From positions 1-7,652 of the forward strand of contig JAEYRA010000092.1 in the NCBI GenBank assembly GCA_023409755.1: a DNA stretch of 7,652 nt, given 5' to 3'. This DNA is from Bacillota bacterium (GTDB taxonomy: Bacteria > Bacillota > Clostridia > Christensenellales > UMGS416). Every line of letters begins with the position of its first letter. Position 1 is the first letter of the stretch. This document shows, piece by piece, positions 1 through 7,053 of this stretch. Made by a program: the position numbers and the translations under genes. Below the pieces are notes generated by a model, which did no database searches, was not told where the DNA came from, and was given only the letters and a program-made list of their open reading frames with translations.

Positions 1-111
1 ATACACTGCCAAGAAAGGCTCCCACTCGATGGCCTCGTTGGCGCCCTCCTCCAACTCGCAGATGAGCCGATAGACAACCGCAGCATCATCCGGCCTTGCG
101 TCACGAATCAT
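1..111 (-). CDS. GNAT-family N-acetyltransferase, N-terminal 37 codons only (cut by window edge)
   Basis: Seen: an open frame starts at an ATG whose first base is 111 and stays open to the window edge, giving 37 residues that begin MIRDARPDDAAVVYRLICEL and end in EPFLAVY. Family knowledge: the opening beta strand with an R-x-A-x-x-x-D-A pattern, followed by an amphipathic helix carrying V-Y-x-L-I-C-E-L, is the usual start of GNAT (Gcn5-related) acetyltransferases; PhnO-type proteins have a very similar V-Y-x-L-I-C-E-L helix. The acetyl-CoA binding motif lies outside the window, so the substrate cannot be named. The start is supported by GGGAGG six bases upstream. The ATG overlaps the end of the GH13 gene by 11 nt in another frame, so the two are very probably cotranscribed and perhaps translationally coupled. 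A role in glycogen metabolism is not shown by the sequence. Confidence 0.8.
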   Translation of the reverse strand, partial: MIRDARPDDAAVVYRLICELEEGANEAIEWEPFLAVY

Positions 112-1966
112 GTGGTTCCTCCCAACCAAAGATGGCCACACCTTCCCCGGGCAGCGTCCAGTTCATCCGTTCCTCCCCTGCCGGGGCGGCATCCCCCAGC
201 AGCAGGGCCATGGGCCTGGGCAAGCGTACCATGGTCGGCCCCTCACCGGCGTTGACGGCAGCTGCAACAGCATGGGTGTCCGTCGCACGTGTCAGCATCA
301 GCTGCCGATCCCCAGTCACACTCACACGCAGGTCGCCCTCAGCAAAGAGCACGCGCCGCCCCCGGCGAAGGCTGCCCAGCGCCCGGTACCACGCCAACAG
401 TGTATCATCCTCCCGCCCCCAGGGGAAGGGGCGGCGGTTCATCGGGTCTTCAAAGCCATCCAGCCCCACCTCGTCACCGTAGTAGACGCAGGGCGAGCCA
501 GGCAGCAGGTATTGCAGGGCCGACGCCTGCCGCAGGCGGGCTGTGCCGCGCCGTCGCTCATCCTCAGAGAGGACGTAGGCCGCCTTCTCCGGCGCGGGCA
601 GCGTCAGTGCGGCATCGTCACAGCCCAGCAGATTGAGCACACGGGTGGTGTCATGGGTGCCGAGGATGTTCATCAGGCACCGGCGGGCCGGCGGCGGGTA
701 GTGGTGGTGCAGGGTGCGCAGGGTACGGGCCGCGTCCCCGGCATTCATGCTGCCCCGCAGGAAGCCGAGGATGGCGTCCCGCGCGGGGTAGTTGGTCACG
801 CCGTCCAGCTCCCTGCCCTGGAAGTACCGCCGACGGTGACCATAGCTTGTCTTATTGGAGGCATCCTCCCACACCTCGCCAATGACAACGGCGTCGGGCT
901 TCGTCTCCTTCACCGCCTGCCGCAGGCGCTCCACATAGCCTTGGGGAAGCTCGTCCACCACGTCCAGCCGGTAGCCCGAAGCCCCCGCCTTGAGCCAGTG
1001 GCGCACCACACTGTCCTCCCCCGTCAATGTGAAGGCAATGTAGTCCGCATTCTCCTTGTTCACCGTGGGCAGGGTCATCACGCCCCACCAGCTGGCGTAT
1101 TGGTCGGGCCAGTGGTCGAAGAAATACCACCCGGCATAGGGTGAATCCAACGACTGCGCCGCGCCAACACTGTCGTAGCGGCCTTTGTTGTTGAAGTACA
1201 AGCTGTCGCTGCCGGTGTGGTTGAAGACCATGTCCAGCACGACCGCCATGCCCCGCTCCGCCGCCTCAGCGCAGAGGGTGCGGAACTGCTCCTCGTCACC
1301 CACCAGCGGGTCAATGCGGTGGAAGTCGCCGGTGTCGTACCGGTGGTTGGAAAAGGACTCAAACAGGGGGCTCAGATAGAGCGTGGTGACGCCCAGCGAC
1401 TCCAGATAGGGTAGTTTGGCCCGGATACCGGCGAGATTGCCGCCGAAGAAGTCATAGTTCTGCTCCAGCAGGCTTTTGGGGTAGAGGTTGGGTAACTCGT
1501 CCCAGCTCGCATGAGCCTCGTAAGCCCGAAGGGGTCGGGTGGTTGGCAGCTCCCCCACGCGGTGGAAGCGATCCACGAAGATGTGATAAGTCACGCCGCC
1601 ATCAAACCACTCCGGCGTGCGGTAGTCGGCCTCGTAGACGGTCAGCTGGCAGGGGGCCTCCTTGCCCAGGGGGCGTTCCTTCCCTGCCACTTCCGCCGTG
1701 AACCAATACCAGTAGAGCCCTGCGGCTAAACCACGCAATACGCAGTGGTGGCGGTCCCACCCACGGTCGGTGTCCACCCAGGGCATGGGGACGGCCCGCG
1801 GCTCCTCGCCATCGGCCGCCAACACAAGGCGGACCCGCCCGGCACCCAGCCGGCGGGCCACCTGCACGGTGATTTCGATGCCCTGCCCTGCCGGCACCGC
1901 GCCGCAGGGGCGCTGGCAGGCCGGGTCCTGTTCGTCAAACAGATAGTCGGTCGGCATTCCACCCAT
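101..1966 (-). CDS. Cytoplasmic GH13 alpha-glucan hydrolase (alpha-amylase / neopullulanase type)
   Basis: Probably hydrolyses alpha-glucosidic bonds in glycogen or the dextrins left by phosphorylase. With the start at 1966 it has 621 residues. An N-terminal beta-sandwich-like domain (about 1-115, with DP..........GAVPAG) precedes the GH13 barrel, which opens at YHIFVDRF (about 127-134). The conserved GH13 regions are all present: LDMVFNHTG (D245, H250), LPTVN (299-303, region V), GYRLDVVDE (nucleophile D335), GEVWED (acid/base E364) and GTHDTTR (H438, D439). A C-terminal all-beta domain follows from about residue 540. There is no signal peptide, so it acts inside the cell. The start is uncertain: ATG 1966 or ATG 1957 are the only nearby candidates, and the frame extending upstream merely shadows glgP. 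It lies 23 nt after glgP and overlaps the GNAT start. Exact specificity (alpha-amylase, neopullulanase, cyclomaltodextrinase or debranching) cannot be fixed by eye; it lacks the long N-terminal modules of type I pullulanase and does not look like GlgB. Confidence 0.9.
   Translation of the reverse strand: MGGMPTDYLFDEQDPACQRPCGAVPAGQGIEITVQVARRLGAGRVRLVLAADGEEPRAVPMPWVDTDRGWDRHHCVLRGLAAGLYWYWFTAEVAGKERPLGKEAPCQLTVYEADYRTPEWFDGGVTYHIFVDRFHRVGELPTTRPLRAYEAHASWDELPNLYPKSLLEQNYDFFGGNLAGIRAKLPYLESLGVTTLYLSPLFESFSNHRYDTGDFHRIDPLVGDEEQFRTLCAEAAERGMAVVLDMVFNHTGSDSLYFNNKGRYDSVGAAQSLDSPYAGWYFFDHWPDQYASWWGVMTLPTVNKENADYIAFTLTGEDSVVRHWLKAGASGYRLDVVDELPQGYVERLRQAVKETKPDAVVIGEVWEDASNKTSYGHRRRYFQGRELDGVTNYPARDAILGFLRGSMNAGDAARTLRTLHHHYPPPARRCLMNILGTHDTTRVLNLLGCDDAALTLPAPEKAAYVLSEDERRRGTARLRQASALQYLLPGSPCVYYGDEVGLDGFEDPMNRRPFPWGREDDTLLAWYRALGSLRRGRRVLFAEGDLRVSVTGDRQLMLTRATDTHAVAAAVNAGEGPTMVRLPRPMALLLGDAAPAGEERMNWTLPGEGVAIFGWEEPHDS
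118..123 (-). promoter_or_regulatory. Ribosome-binding site of the GNAT gene
   Basis: The mRNA reads GGGAGG followed by six bases (AACCAC) and the ATG at 111-109. This near-ideal Shine-Dalgarno lies inside the last codons of the GH13 gene and decides the start of the downstream acetyltransferase. Confidence 0.75.
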
Positions 1967-1969
1967 AAC

Positions 1970-1990
1970 GGGGCAAGCGTGCCCCCCTCC
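1970..1990 (-). promoter_or_regulatory. Shine-Dalgarno plus hairpin in front of the GH13 gene
   Basis: On the mRNA strand GGAGG (1990-1986) begins at the first base of the glgP TAG stop complement and is followed directly by a perfect 6-bp inverted repeat, GGGGCA and TGCCCC, around a 4-base loop CGCT (1985-1970). Three bases (GTT) then lead to the ATG at 1966. The linear distance from GGAGG to ATG is 19 nt, too long for normal initiation, but folding of the hairpin would leave only about three unpaired bases plus the stem. It could therefore either bring the two together or obstruct the ribosome. The inverted repeat is seen directly; its function is inferred. Confidence 0.5.
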
Positions 1991-4398
1991 TACCCTTTGA
2001 TTTTGTTGAGATGCCAAATCTTCCGGGCGTACTCCTCGCAGGCACGGTCGGCAGCGAAAATTCCCGCCCCGGCAATGTTGCGAAGCGCCATGCGCGACCA
2101 CCCCGCCCGGTCGCAGTAGGCAGCGTCGGCCCGGCGCTGGGCCTGCACATAGTCTTCAAAATCTGCCAGCAACAGATAGGTGTCGTGGGTCAGCAGCGAC
2201 AGCGACAGGTCGTTGAAACGCTCGCCGCCAAAGCCGGTGCTGAGCGCGTCCACCGAAGCCTTCAGCTGGGGGTTGGCCTGGTAGTAAGCGCTGGGCGTGT
2301 ACCCCGCCCGCCACAGGGCCTCCACCTCCTCGGCCTTCAGGCCAAAGAGGAACATGTTGTCGTCGCCCACCTGCTGGTGGATTTCCACGTTCGCCCCGTC
2401 GAGCGTCCCCATGGTAAGGGCCCCGTTGATCATGAACTTCATGTTGCCGGTGCCGGACGCCTCCTTGCCGGCGGTGGAGATCTGCTCGCTGATGTCGCTG
2501 GCAGGAATGATGATCTCCGCCAGGGTCACGCGGTAATCCTCCAGGAACACGACCTTCAGCCGGTCATCGATGCGCCGGTCGCCGTTGATGACGTCAGCCA
2601 GCCGGCAAATCAAGTGGATGATGCGCTTGGCTACGTCGTACCCCGGCGACGCCTTGGCGCTGAAGAGGAAGGTGCGCGGGTTCATGGGCAGGGACGGATT
2701 GTCGATGAGCTGTTGGTAGAGGCTGATGATGTGCAGCACATTGAGGAGCTGCCGCTTGTACTCATGCAGGCGCTTGGCCTGGGTGTCAAAGATGCTGTCG
2801 GGGTTCACCACGATGTTGGTGGTGCGGCGGATGTAGTCGGCCAATCGCACCTTGTTGTCGCGTTTGATGCGCCACAGGCGGTCGAGCACCTCGGGGTCGT
2901 CGGCGTAGCGGCCGAAGTCATGGAGGGCTGCGCCGTTCTGGATGAACGCCGGGCCGCACTTCTCCTCAATGAGGGCGGTGAGTTCGGGGTTGGCCTGGCA
3001 CAGCCACCGCCGGTGGGCGATGCCGTTGGTGACATTAATGAACTTTTCCGGCTCCAGCTTGTAGAAATCCTTGAACACCGTACTCTTGAGAATCTCCGTA
3101 TGCAGGGCCGAAACGCCGTTGACCCGGCTGCCGCCCAGAATGCTGAGGTTCGCCATGCGGAGTTCGTTGTAGGACACGATGGCCATACGCGCCACGGCTT
3201 CCATGTTGCCGGTGCGGGCAAAGAGATCACGGCACACCCGCTCGTTGATTTCCTGCACGATGCGCAGGATGCGCGGCAGGTGAATCTGGAAGAGCGACTC
3301 GGGCCACTGCTCCAGCGCCTCGGGCAGCACGGTGTGGTTGGTGTAGCTCACCGTGTGGGTCACGATGGTCCACGCACGCTCCCAGGTGAAGCCATGCTCA
3401 TCCATCAGGATGCGCATGAGCTCAGGGATGACAAGAGCTGGGTGGGTGTCGTTCAATTGTATGGCCTTTTTCTCGTGCAGGTTATCGAGAGTGCCGTAGT
3501 GCTTCAAATGACTGCGGACAATGCGCTGCATGGAGGCCGACACCAGGAAGTACTGCTGCTTTAATCGCAGCGACTTGCCCTCAAAATGGTTGTCGTCGGG
3601 GTACAGTACCTTGGAGATCATCTGGGCCAGAGCGTCCTGCTCAATGGCCTGCATGTACTTGCCGGAGGAAAAGAGCTTCATATCCAGCTGCACCGGGCTC
3701 TTGGCGCTCCACAGCCACAGCTCGTTGACGACCCCGTCGCCATAGCCGGCGATGGGGAACTCGTAGGGCACGGCAAGAACCGAATAGTAGTCCTTGTACT
3801 GGATGCGAAGGTGCCCGTCGGACCAATCCTCGCTGATGTTGCCGCCGAAGCGTACCTCGATCATCTCGTCAAAGCGGGGCACCATCCACGGATCGCCGGT
3901 GTCGAGCCAGGTGTCTGGCAGCTCGGTCTGCCACCCATCGGTGATGCGCTGGCGGAAGATGCCATACTCGTACCGCAGGGAGAAGCCAATGGCCGGGTAG
4001 CCAAGGCTGGCCAGGGCGTCCATGTAGCAGGCCGCCAGCCGCCCCAAGCCGCCGTTGCCCAGGCCCGGGTCGCGCTCCAGGTCGTAGATGGTCTCCATGT
4101 CATGCCCACAGTGGCGCACAACGTCCTCAAAGGTCTTCTGCAGACCGAGGTTGTAGAGGGTGTTGCGCAGCATCCGCCCCAGCAGGTACTCCATGGACAT
4201 GTAGTAGACCTGACGGGCTTCCTGCTCGTTGACCTTCTTCTTGAACTCCGACCGGCGCTGCATCATGAGGTCGCGCAGCACCGAGGACAGGGTCATGTAG
4301 AGTTGTTGGTCGGTCGCCTCCTCCAGTTTGGCATTGTAATAGCGCAGCATCTTGGACGAAAGCAATTCACGGGCTTGGTGTTCGTTGAGTTTCATCAT
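1990..4398 (-). CDS. glgP: Glycogen/starch/alpha-glucan phosphorylase
   Basis: Phosphorolyses the non-reducing ends of glycogen to glucose-1-phosphate (GT35 family, PLP-dependent, cytoplasmic). From the ATG at 4398 it has 802 residues, within the usual bacterial range. Hallmarks in order: YYMSMEYLLGR (about 65-75), the glycine-rich DPGLGNGGLGRLAACYMD (110-127), YEYGIFRQ (143-150), QLNDTHPAL (314-322), NVTNGIAHRRWL (455-466), DTQAKRLHEYKRQLLN (538-553), and the PLP site EASGTGNMKFMINGA followed by GTLDGANVEI, with the Schiff-base lysine at about 654. The short N-terminus lacks the eukaryotic phosphoserine extension. Two ATGs in tandem (4398 and 4395) precede KLNEHQ; the frame open further upstream is glgA antisense-of-frame noise and is not conserved. 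The start lies inside the end of glgA (32-nt overlap), which implies cotranscription and possibly coupling. Identification is very secure. Confidence 0.97.
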   Translation of the reverse strand: MMKLNEHQARELLSSKMLRYYNAKLEEATDQQLYMTLSSVLRDLMMQRRSEFKKKVNEQEARQVYYMSMEYLLGRMLRNTLYNLGLQKTFEDVVRHCGHDMETIYDLERDPGLGNGGLGRLAACYMDALASLGYPAIGFSLRYEYGIFRQRITDGWQTELPDTWLDTGDPWMVPRFDEMIEVRFGGNISEDWSDGHLRIQYKDYYSVLAVPYEFPIAGYGDGVVNELWLWSAKSPVQLDMKLFSSGKYMQAIEQDALAQMISKVLYPDDNHFEGKSLRLKQQYFLVSASMQRIVRSHLKHYGTLDNLHEKKAIQLNDTHPALVIPELMRILMDEHGFTWERAWTIVTHTVSYTNHTVLPEALEQWPESLFQIHLPRILRIVQEINERVCRDLFARTGNMEAVARMAIVSYNELRMANLSILGGSRVNGVSALHTEILKSTVFKDFYKLEPEKFINVTNGIAHRRWLCQANPELTALIEEKCGPAFIQNGAALHDFGRYADDPEVLDRLWRIKRDNKVRLADYIRRTTNIVVNPDSIFDTQAKRLHEYKRQLLNVLHIISLYQQLIDNPSLPMNPRTFLFSAKASPGYDVAKRIIHLICRLADVINGDRRIDDRLKVVFLEDYRVTLAEIIIPASDISEQISTAGKEASGTGNMKFMINGALTMGTLDGANVEIHQQVGDDNMFLFGLKAEEVEALWRAGYTPSAYYQANPQLKASVDALSTGFGGERFNDLSLSLLTHDTYLLLADFEDYVQAQRRADAAYCDRAGWSRMALRNIAGAGIFAADRACEEYARKIWHLNKIKG

Positions 4399-5857
4399 GT
4401 TTTTTTGTCGTTCCCTCCGTTCGCTTGGGGGCGAGCTCCTGGTAAATCTCCATATATTTCCGGGCGGACGCGTTCCAGCTGTAGTCACAGGCCATGGCGC
4501 GTGCCACCAGATTTTGCCATTTCTCTCCGCCTTCGTGGAAGAACTCCAGTGCCCGGCGGATGGTGAACATCATATCACCGCTGTTGTAAGGCGCGAAGGC
4601 GAAGCCGTTGCCTCTGGTGCTGGCATCGTCCACGCTCTCGATCGTGTCCTTGAGACCGCCCGTCTCCCGCACGATGGGCAGCGACCCATAGCGCAGCGCG
4701 ATAAGCTGGGAAAGGCCGCAGGCCTCGCTCTGGGAGGGCATCAGGAACAGGTCGGAGCCAGCGTAGATCTTGCGGGCCAAATCCTCCGAGAAGGTGATGT
4801 GGGCGCTCATCTTCCAGCTGCACTTCTGCTGCATGCCCAGGAAGAGCTGCTCATAGCGCCAATCCCCCGTGCCCAGCACCACAAACTGCAGGTTCTCGCC
4901 CATCAGCTCGTGAAGCTCCCGGGCGATGAGATCCATCCCCTTATGATCCACCAAACGGCTGACAACGGCCAGCAGCGGGATGGCCGGGTCCTCGTTGAGG
5001 CCGAGCATCCGCTGCAGCCCGGCCTTGTTGCTGGCCTTGCCCGCGGCGGCATCAGCGCTGGTGTAGTTGGCAAAGAGCGAGAGGTCATCGGCCGGGTTGT
5101 AGCTCGTGACGTCGATGCCATTCAAAATACCCGAAAGCTTGCCTGCGTTCTGGCGCAAAATGCCATCAAGCCCGTGGCTGTACTGGGGGGTCTGAATCTC
5201 CCCGGCGTAGGTGGGGCTGACGGTCGTCACGCGGTCGGCGGTGACGACGGCACCCTTGACGAGGTTGAGACTGCCGGCCCACTCCAGCACGCCGAAGGCC
5301 GACGCATGGTCCAGCCCAAACACATCACCCAGCAGCTCCGCCCCGTATCTTCCCTGATATTGTATGTTATGGATGGTAAAGACGGTTTTGATGCGCTGGT
5401 ATTCGGGCCGGTCGGCATACAACAGCCGCAGATACACCGGTGTGAGCCCCGTGTGCCAGTCGTTGGCGTGCAGCACATCGGGCCACCAATCGAGGAACGC
5501 CGGCAGCTCCAGCACGGCCCGGGCGAAGAAAGCGAACCGCTCGCCGTCGTCAAAGTGACCGTAGGCTGCCGGGCGCTTGAAGTACTGTTCGTTGTCTAGG
5601 AAATAGTAGGTCACCGGGCCATGCTTGAGCTCAAAACAGCCGCAGTACTGCTGGCGCCAGGCCAGCGGCACGGTGTAGCTGCCCTGGAAGCGCATCTGTG
5701 CGCGGTGCCCGGGCGTCACCTGCTGATATAGCGGCAGCACCACGCGCACATCGGCACCCAGCGCCCCCAACGCCGCCGGAAGGCTCCCGGCCACATCACC
5801 CAGGCCGCCGCTCTTGAAAAAGGGAGCCGCCTCGCTTGCCGCAAACAATACCTTCAT
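4367..5857 (-). CDS. glgA: Glycogen synthase, ADP-glucose type
   Basis: Transfers glucose from ADP-glucose to the non-reducing end of alpha-1,4-glucan (GT5 family, cytoplasmic). The protein has 496 residues from ATG 5857. It opens with MKVLFAASEAAPFFKSGGLG; K15 in the K-x-GGLGDV motif is the ADP-glucose contact known from E. coli GlgA. Further GT5 features are DVLHANDWHTGL (about 127-138), TIHNIQYQGRYG (161-172), LNGIDVTSYNP (245-255), SRLVDHKGMDL (300-310) and the C-terminal PSQSEACGLSQL, whose E378 aligns with the catalytic glutamate. The start is preferred because AAGGAG lies 10 nt upstream and the protein begins exactly at the family start. A GTG at 5917 overlapping the glgD stop would add 20 unconserved residues and is less likely. 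The last roughly 19 residues after YQELAP form a charged, polar tail that overlaps the glgP start; this looks lineage-specific. Confidence 0.96.
   Translation of the reverse strand: MKVLFAASEAAPFFKSGGLGDVAGSLPAALGALGADVRVVLPLYQQVTPGHRAQMRFQGSYTVPLAWRQQYCGCFELKHGPVTYYFLDNEQYFKRPAAYGHFDDGERFAFFARAVLELPAFLDWWPDVLHANDWHTGLTPVYLRLLYADRPEYQRIKTVFTIHNIQYQGRYGAELLGDVFGLDHASAFGVLEWAGSLNLVKGAVVTADRVTTVSPTYAGEIQTPQYSHGLDGILRQNAGKLSGILNGIDVTSYNPADDLSLFANYTSADAAAGKASNKAGLQRMLGLNEDPAIPLLAVVSRLVDHKGMDLIARELHELMGENLQFVVLGTGDWRYEQLFLGMQQKCSWKMSAHITFSEDLARKIYAGSDLFLMPSQSEACGLSQLIALRYGSLPIVRETGGLKDTIESVDDASTRGNGFAFAPYNSGDMMFTIRRALEFFHEGGEKWQNLVARAMACDYSWNASARKYMEIYQELAPKRTEGTTKKHDETQRTPSP
4413..4418 (-). promoter_or_regulatory. 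Ribosome-binding site of glgP, unusually distant
   Basis: GGAGGG on the mRNA strand lies 14 nt before the first ATG (4398) and 17 nt before the second (4395). The spacer includes a run of seven A (4406-4400) and shows no hairpin. No closer purine-rich site or alternative GTG/TTG start exists in this frame, so this is the only good candidate; the spacing is suboptimal. Confidence 0.55.
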
Positions 5858-5867
5858 AGGAAACTCT

Positions 5868-5873
5868 CTCCTT
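5868..5873 (-). promoter_or_regulatory. Ribosome-binding site of glgA
   Basis: AAGGAG on the mRNA strand, 10 nt before the ATG at 5857, within the 56-nt glgD-glgA gap. It supports the ATG over the upstream in-frame GTG at 5917. The rest of this gap (5874-5913) shows no convincing promoter or terminator. Confidence 0.7.
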
Positions 5874-5913
5874 CCGCCAGCTGGTCTTTCCAAATAGATA
5901 CCCAGTTTCAGTG

Positions 5914-7041
5914 TCACACAACCGTTGCCTTTTCAATCATGACCGGGTGGGACTCGTAGCCCATCAGCATCCGCCCGGCGCGGATGAGCGCGTCCTTGTC
6001 CACAATGGCGTAGTTGAGCTGCACATCCCGCTGGATGACGCTGCCCTGCATGACGATGGAGTTCTTCACCACAGCGCCGTGCTCCACAAAGACGCCGCGG
6101 AAGAGGATGGAGTTCTCCACCTCCCCCTCGATGACGCAGCCGTCGGCCAGCAGGGAGTTGCGCACCAGGGCGCTGGTGGTGTAATGGGCCGGCACCTCGT
6201 CGCGCACCTTGGTGAACACCGGGCGTTCGTCCAGGAACAAGCGGGATCGCACCGCGGGGTTCAGCATGGCCATGTTGGCATTGAAGTAGGCCTTCACCGA
6301 ATCGATGCGGAAGGCCGTGCCGGCAAACTCATAGCCGTAAATGCGGTAATCGCCCACCCGGCGCTGGATGACGTCCTTAAAGAGGCTGTAGTTGTTGCGT
6401 GCCGCCGCCTCGGAGACCAGCGTTTCCAGGAAGGACTTCTCCATGACGAACACGCCCATGTCCACATTGGCGGTGCCGGTCACTGTCGGGCGGTAGAGCA
6501 TCGTCTGGATGCGGCCTTCGGCGTCAACCTCGTAGGTTACGTGGTGGCGGGTTTCAGCGGTCAACTCCGCCTTGCGGTACACACAGGTGATGTCGGCATC
6601 CGTCTCGATGTGGCGGTTGACGACCTCTTCCAGGTCGATGTTGCCGATTGTCTCGCACCCGCAAAGGATGACGTGGCGGGCCTTGGAGCGGCGGATGTAG
6701 GTATACACCGAGGCGAGCGCCTCCAACCAGCCGCGGAAAGCCACGCCGCTGCCGCCCAGGGGGGCCGTGCGTGCCGCGAATGGCGGCAGGATGAAAAGAC
6801 CATCGCGCTTGCGGCTGAGGTCCCACTCCTTGCCGCTGCCCAGGTGGTCGAGCAGCGACTGGTAGTTGCTCTGGGTGATGACGCCGACGTTGGACACGCC
6901 GGAGTTCACAAGGTTGGAAAGAACAAAATCGATGACCCGGTAGCGGCCGCCAAAGGGTACCGACGCCAGGGCGCGGTGCTCGGTCAGCTCCTTCAGGTTG
7001 TCCTCATCGACGTAGGAAAAGACGATGCCCATCGCGTTCAT
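5914..7041 (-). CDS. glgD: GlgD, non-catalytic subunit of ADP-glucose pyrophosphorylase
   Basis: A 375-residue paralogue of GlgC that in Bacillota pairs with GlgC and raises its activity (known from the Geobacillus GlgC/GlgD enzyme). Seen: the nucleotidyltransferase fold is recognisable in VPFGGRYRVIDFVLSN (28-43), VGVITQSNYQSL (52-63), LGSGKEWDLSRKRDGLFILPPF (67-88), and a C-terminal hexapeptide left-handed beta helix (about 290-365). The pyrophosphorylase signature is lost: where GlgC has a GGxGxRL loop this protein has YVDEDNLKELT (10-20), and where GlgC has SGDHIYKMDY it has LCGCETIGNIDLEE (126-139), removing the catalytic aspartate. The YWKDVGT motif seen in the neighbouring GlgC is here AFRIDSV (243-249). 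The ATG at 7041 has GGAGGG five bases upstream, and 12 nt separate it from glgC, so equal expression of both subunits is likely. Confidence 0.95.
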   Translation of the reverse strand: MNAMGIVFSYVDEDNLKELTEHRALASVPFGGRYRVIDFVLSNLVNSGVSNVGVITQSNYQSLLDHLGSGKEWDLSRKRDGLFILPPFAARTAPLGGSGVAFRGWLEALASVYTYIRRSKARHVILCGCETIGNIDLEEVVNRHIETDADITCVYRKAELTAETRHHVTYEVDAEGRIQTMLYRPTVTGTANVDMGVFVMEKSFLETLVSEAAARNNYSLFKDVIQRRVGDYRIYGYEFAGTAFRIDSVKAYFNANMAMLNPAVRSRLFLDERPVFTKVRDEVPAHYTTSALVRNSLLADGCVIEGEVENSILFRGVFVEHGAVVKNSIVMQGSVIQRDVQLNYAIVDKDALIRAGRMLMGYESHPVMIEKATVV

Positions 7042-7046
7042 AGCTG

Positions 7047-7052
7047 CCCTCC
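7047..7052 (-). promoter_or_regulatory. Ribosome-binding site of glgD
   Basis: GGAGGG on the mRNA strand, five bases before the ATG at 7041 and just after the glgC stop (7056-7054). This is a strong, ideally spaced site in a 12-nt intercistronic gap. Confidence 0.8.
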
Positions 7053-7053
7053 G

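Noticed and set aside
110..1144. A 344-codon open frame on the plus strand opposite the GH13 gene
   Set aside because: Shadow frame with low-complexity composition and no good ribosome-binding site seen; the opposite strand has all GH13 catalytic regions.
1967..2101. N-terminal extension of the GH13 gene into glgP, starting at a GTG at 2101
   Set aside because: The extra 45 residues are an out-of-frame reading of the conserved glgP C-terminus, rich in Cys, Gly and Arg, and the family N-terminus begins after ATG 1966 or 1957.
2011..3564. A 517-codon open frame on the plus strand opposite glgP
   Set aside because: Shadow of glgP caused by GC-rich codons; no recognisable motif, and it would require the conserved glgP to be the artefact.
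4399..4407. A7 run at the glgA-glgP overlap as a programmed frameshift site
   Set aside because: glgP is in the +1 frame relative to glgA, while a -1 slip here meets TGA one codon later. Seven A is a short run for polymerase slippage and nothing nearby looks like a stimulatory structure.
5877..5884. Palindrome CCAGCTGG in the glgD-glgA gap as an operator
   Set aside because: Only 8 bp, not extended on either side and present once; easily expected by chance.
5858..5917. Upstream GTG start for glgA overlapping the glgD stop
   Set aside because: The GTG/TGA overlap is a plausible coupling arrangement, but the 20 added residues are not part of the GT5 fold and the ATG at 5857 has a clear AAGGAG.
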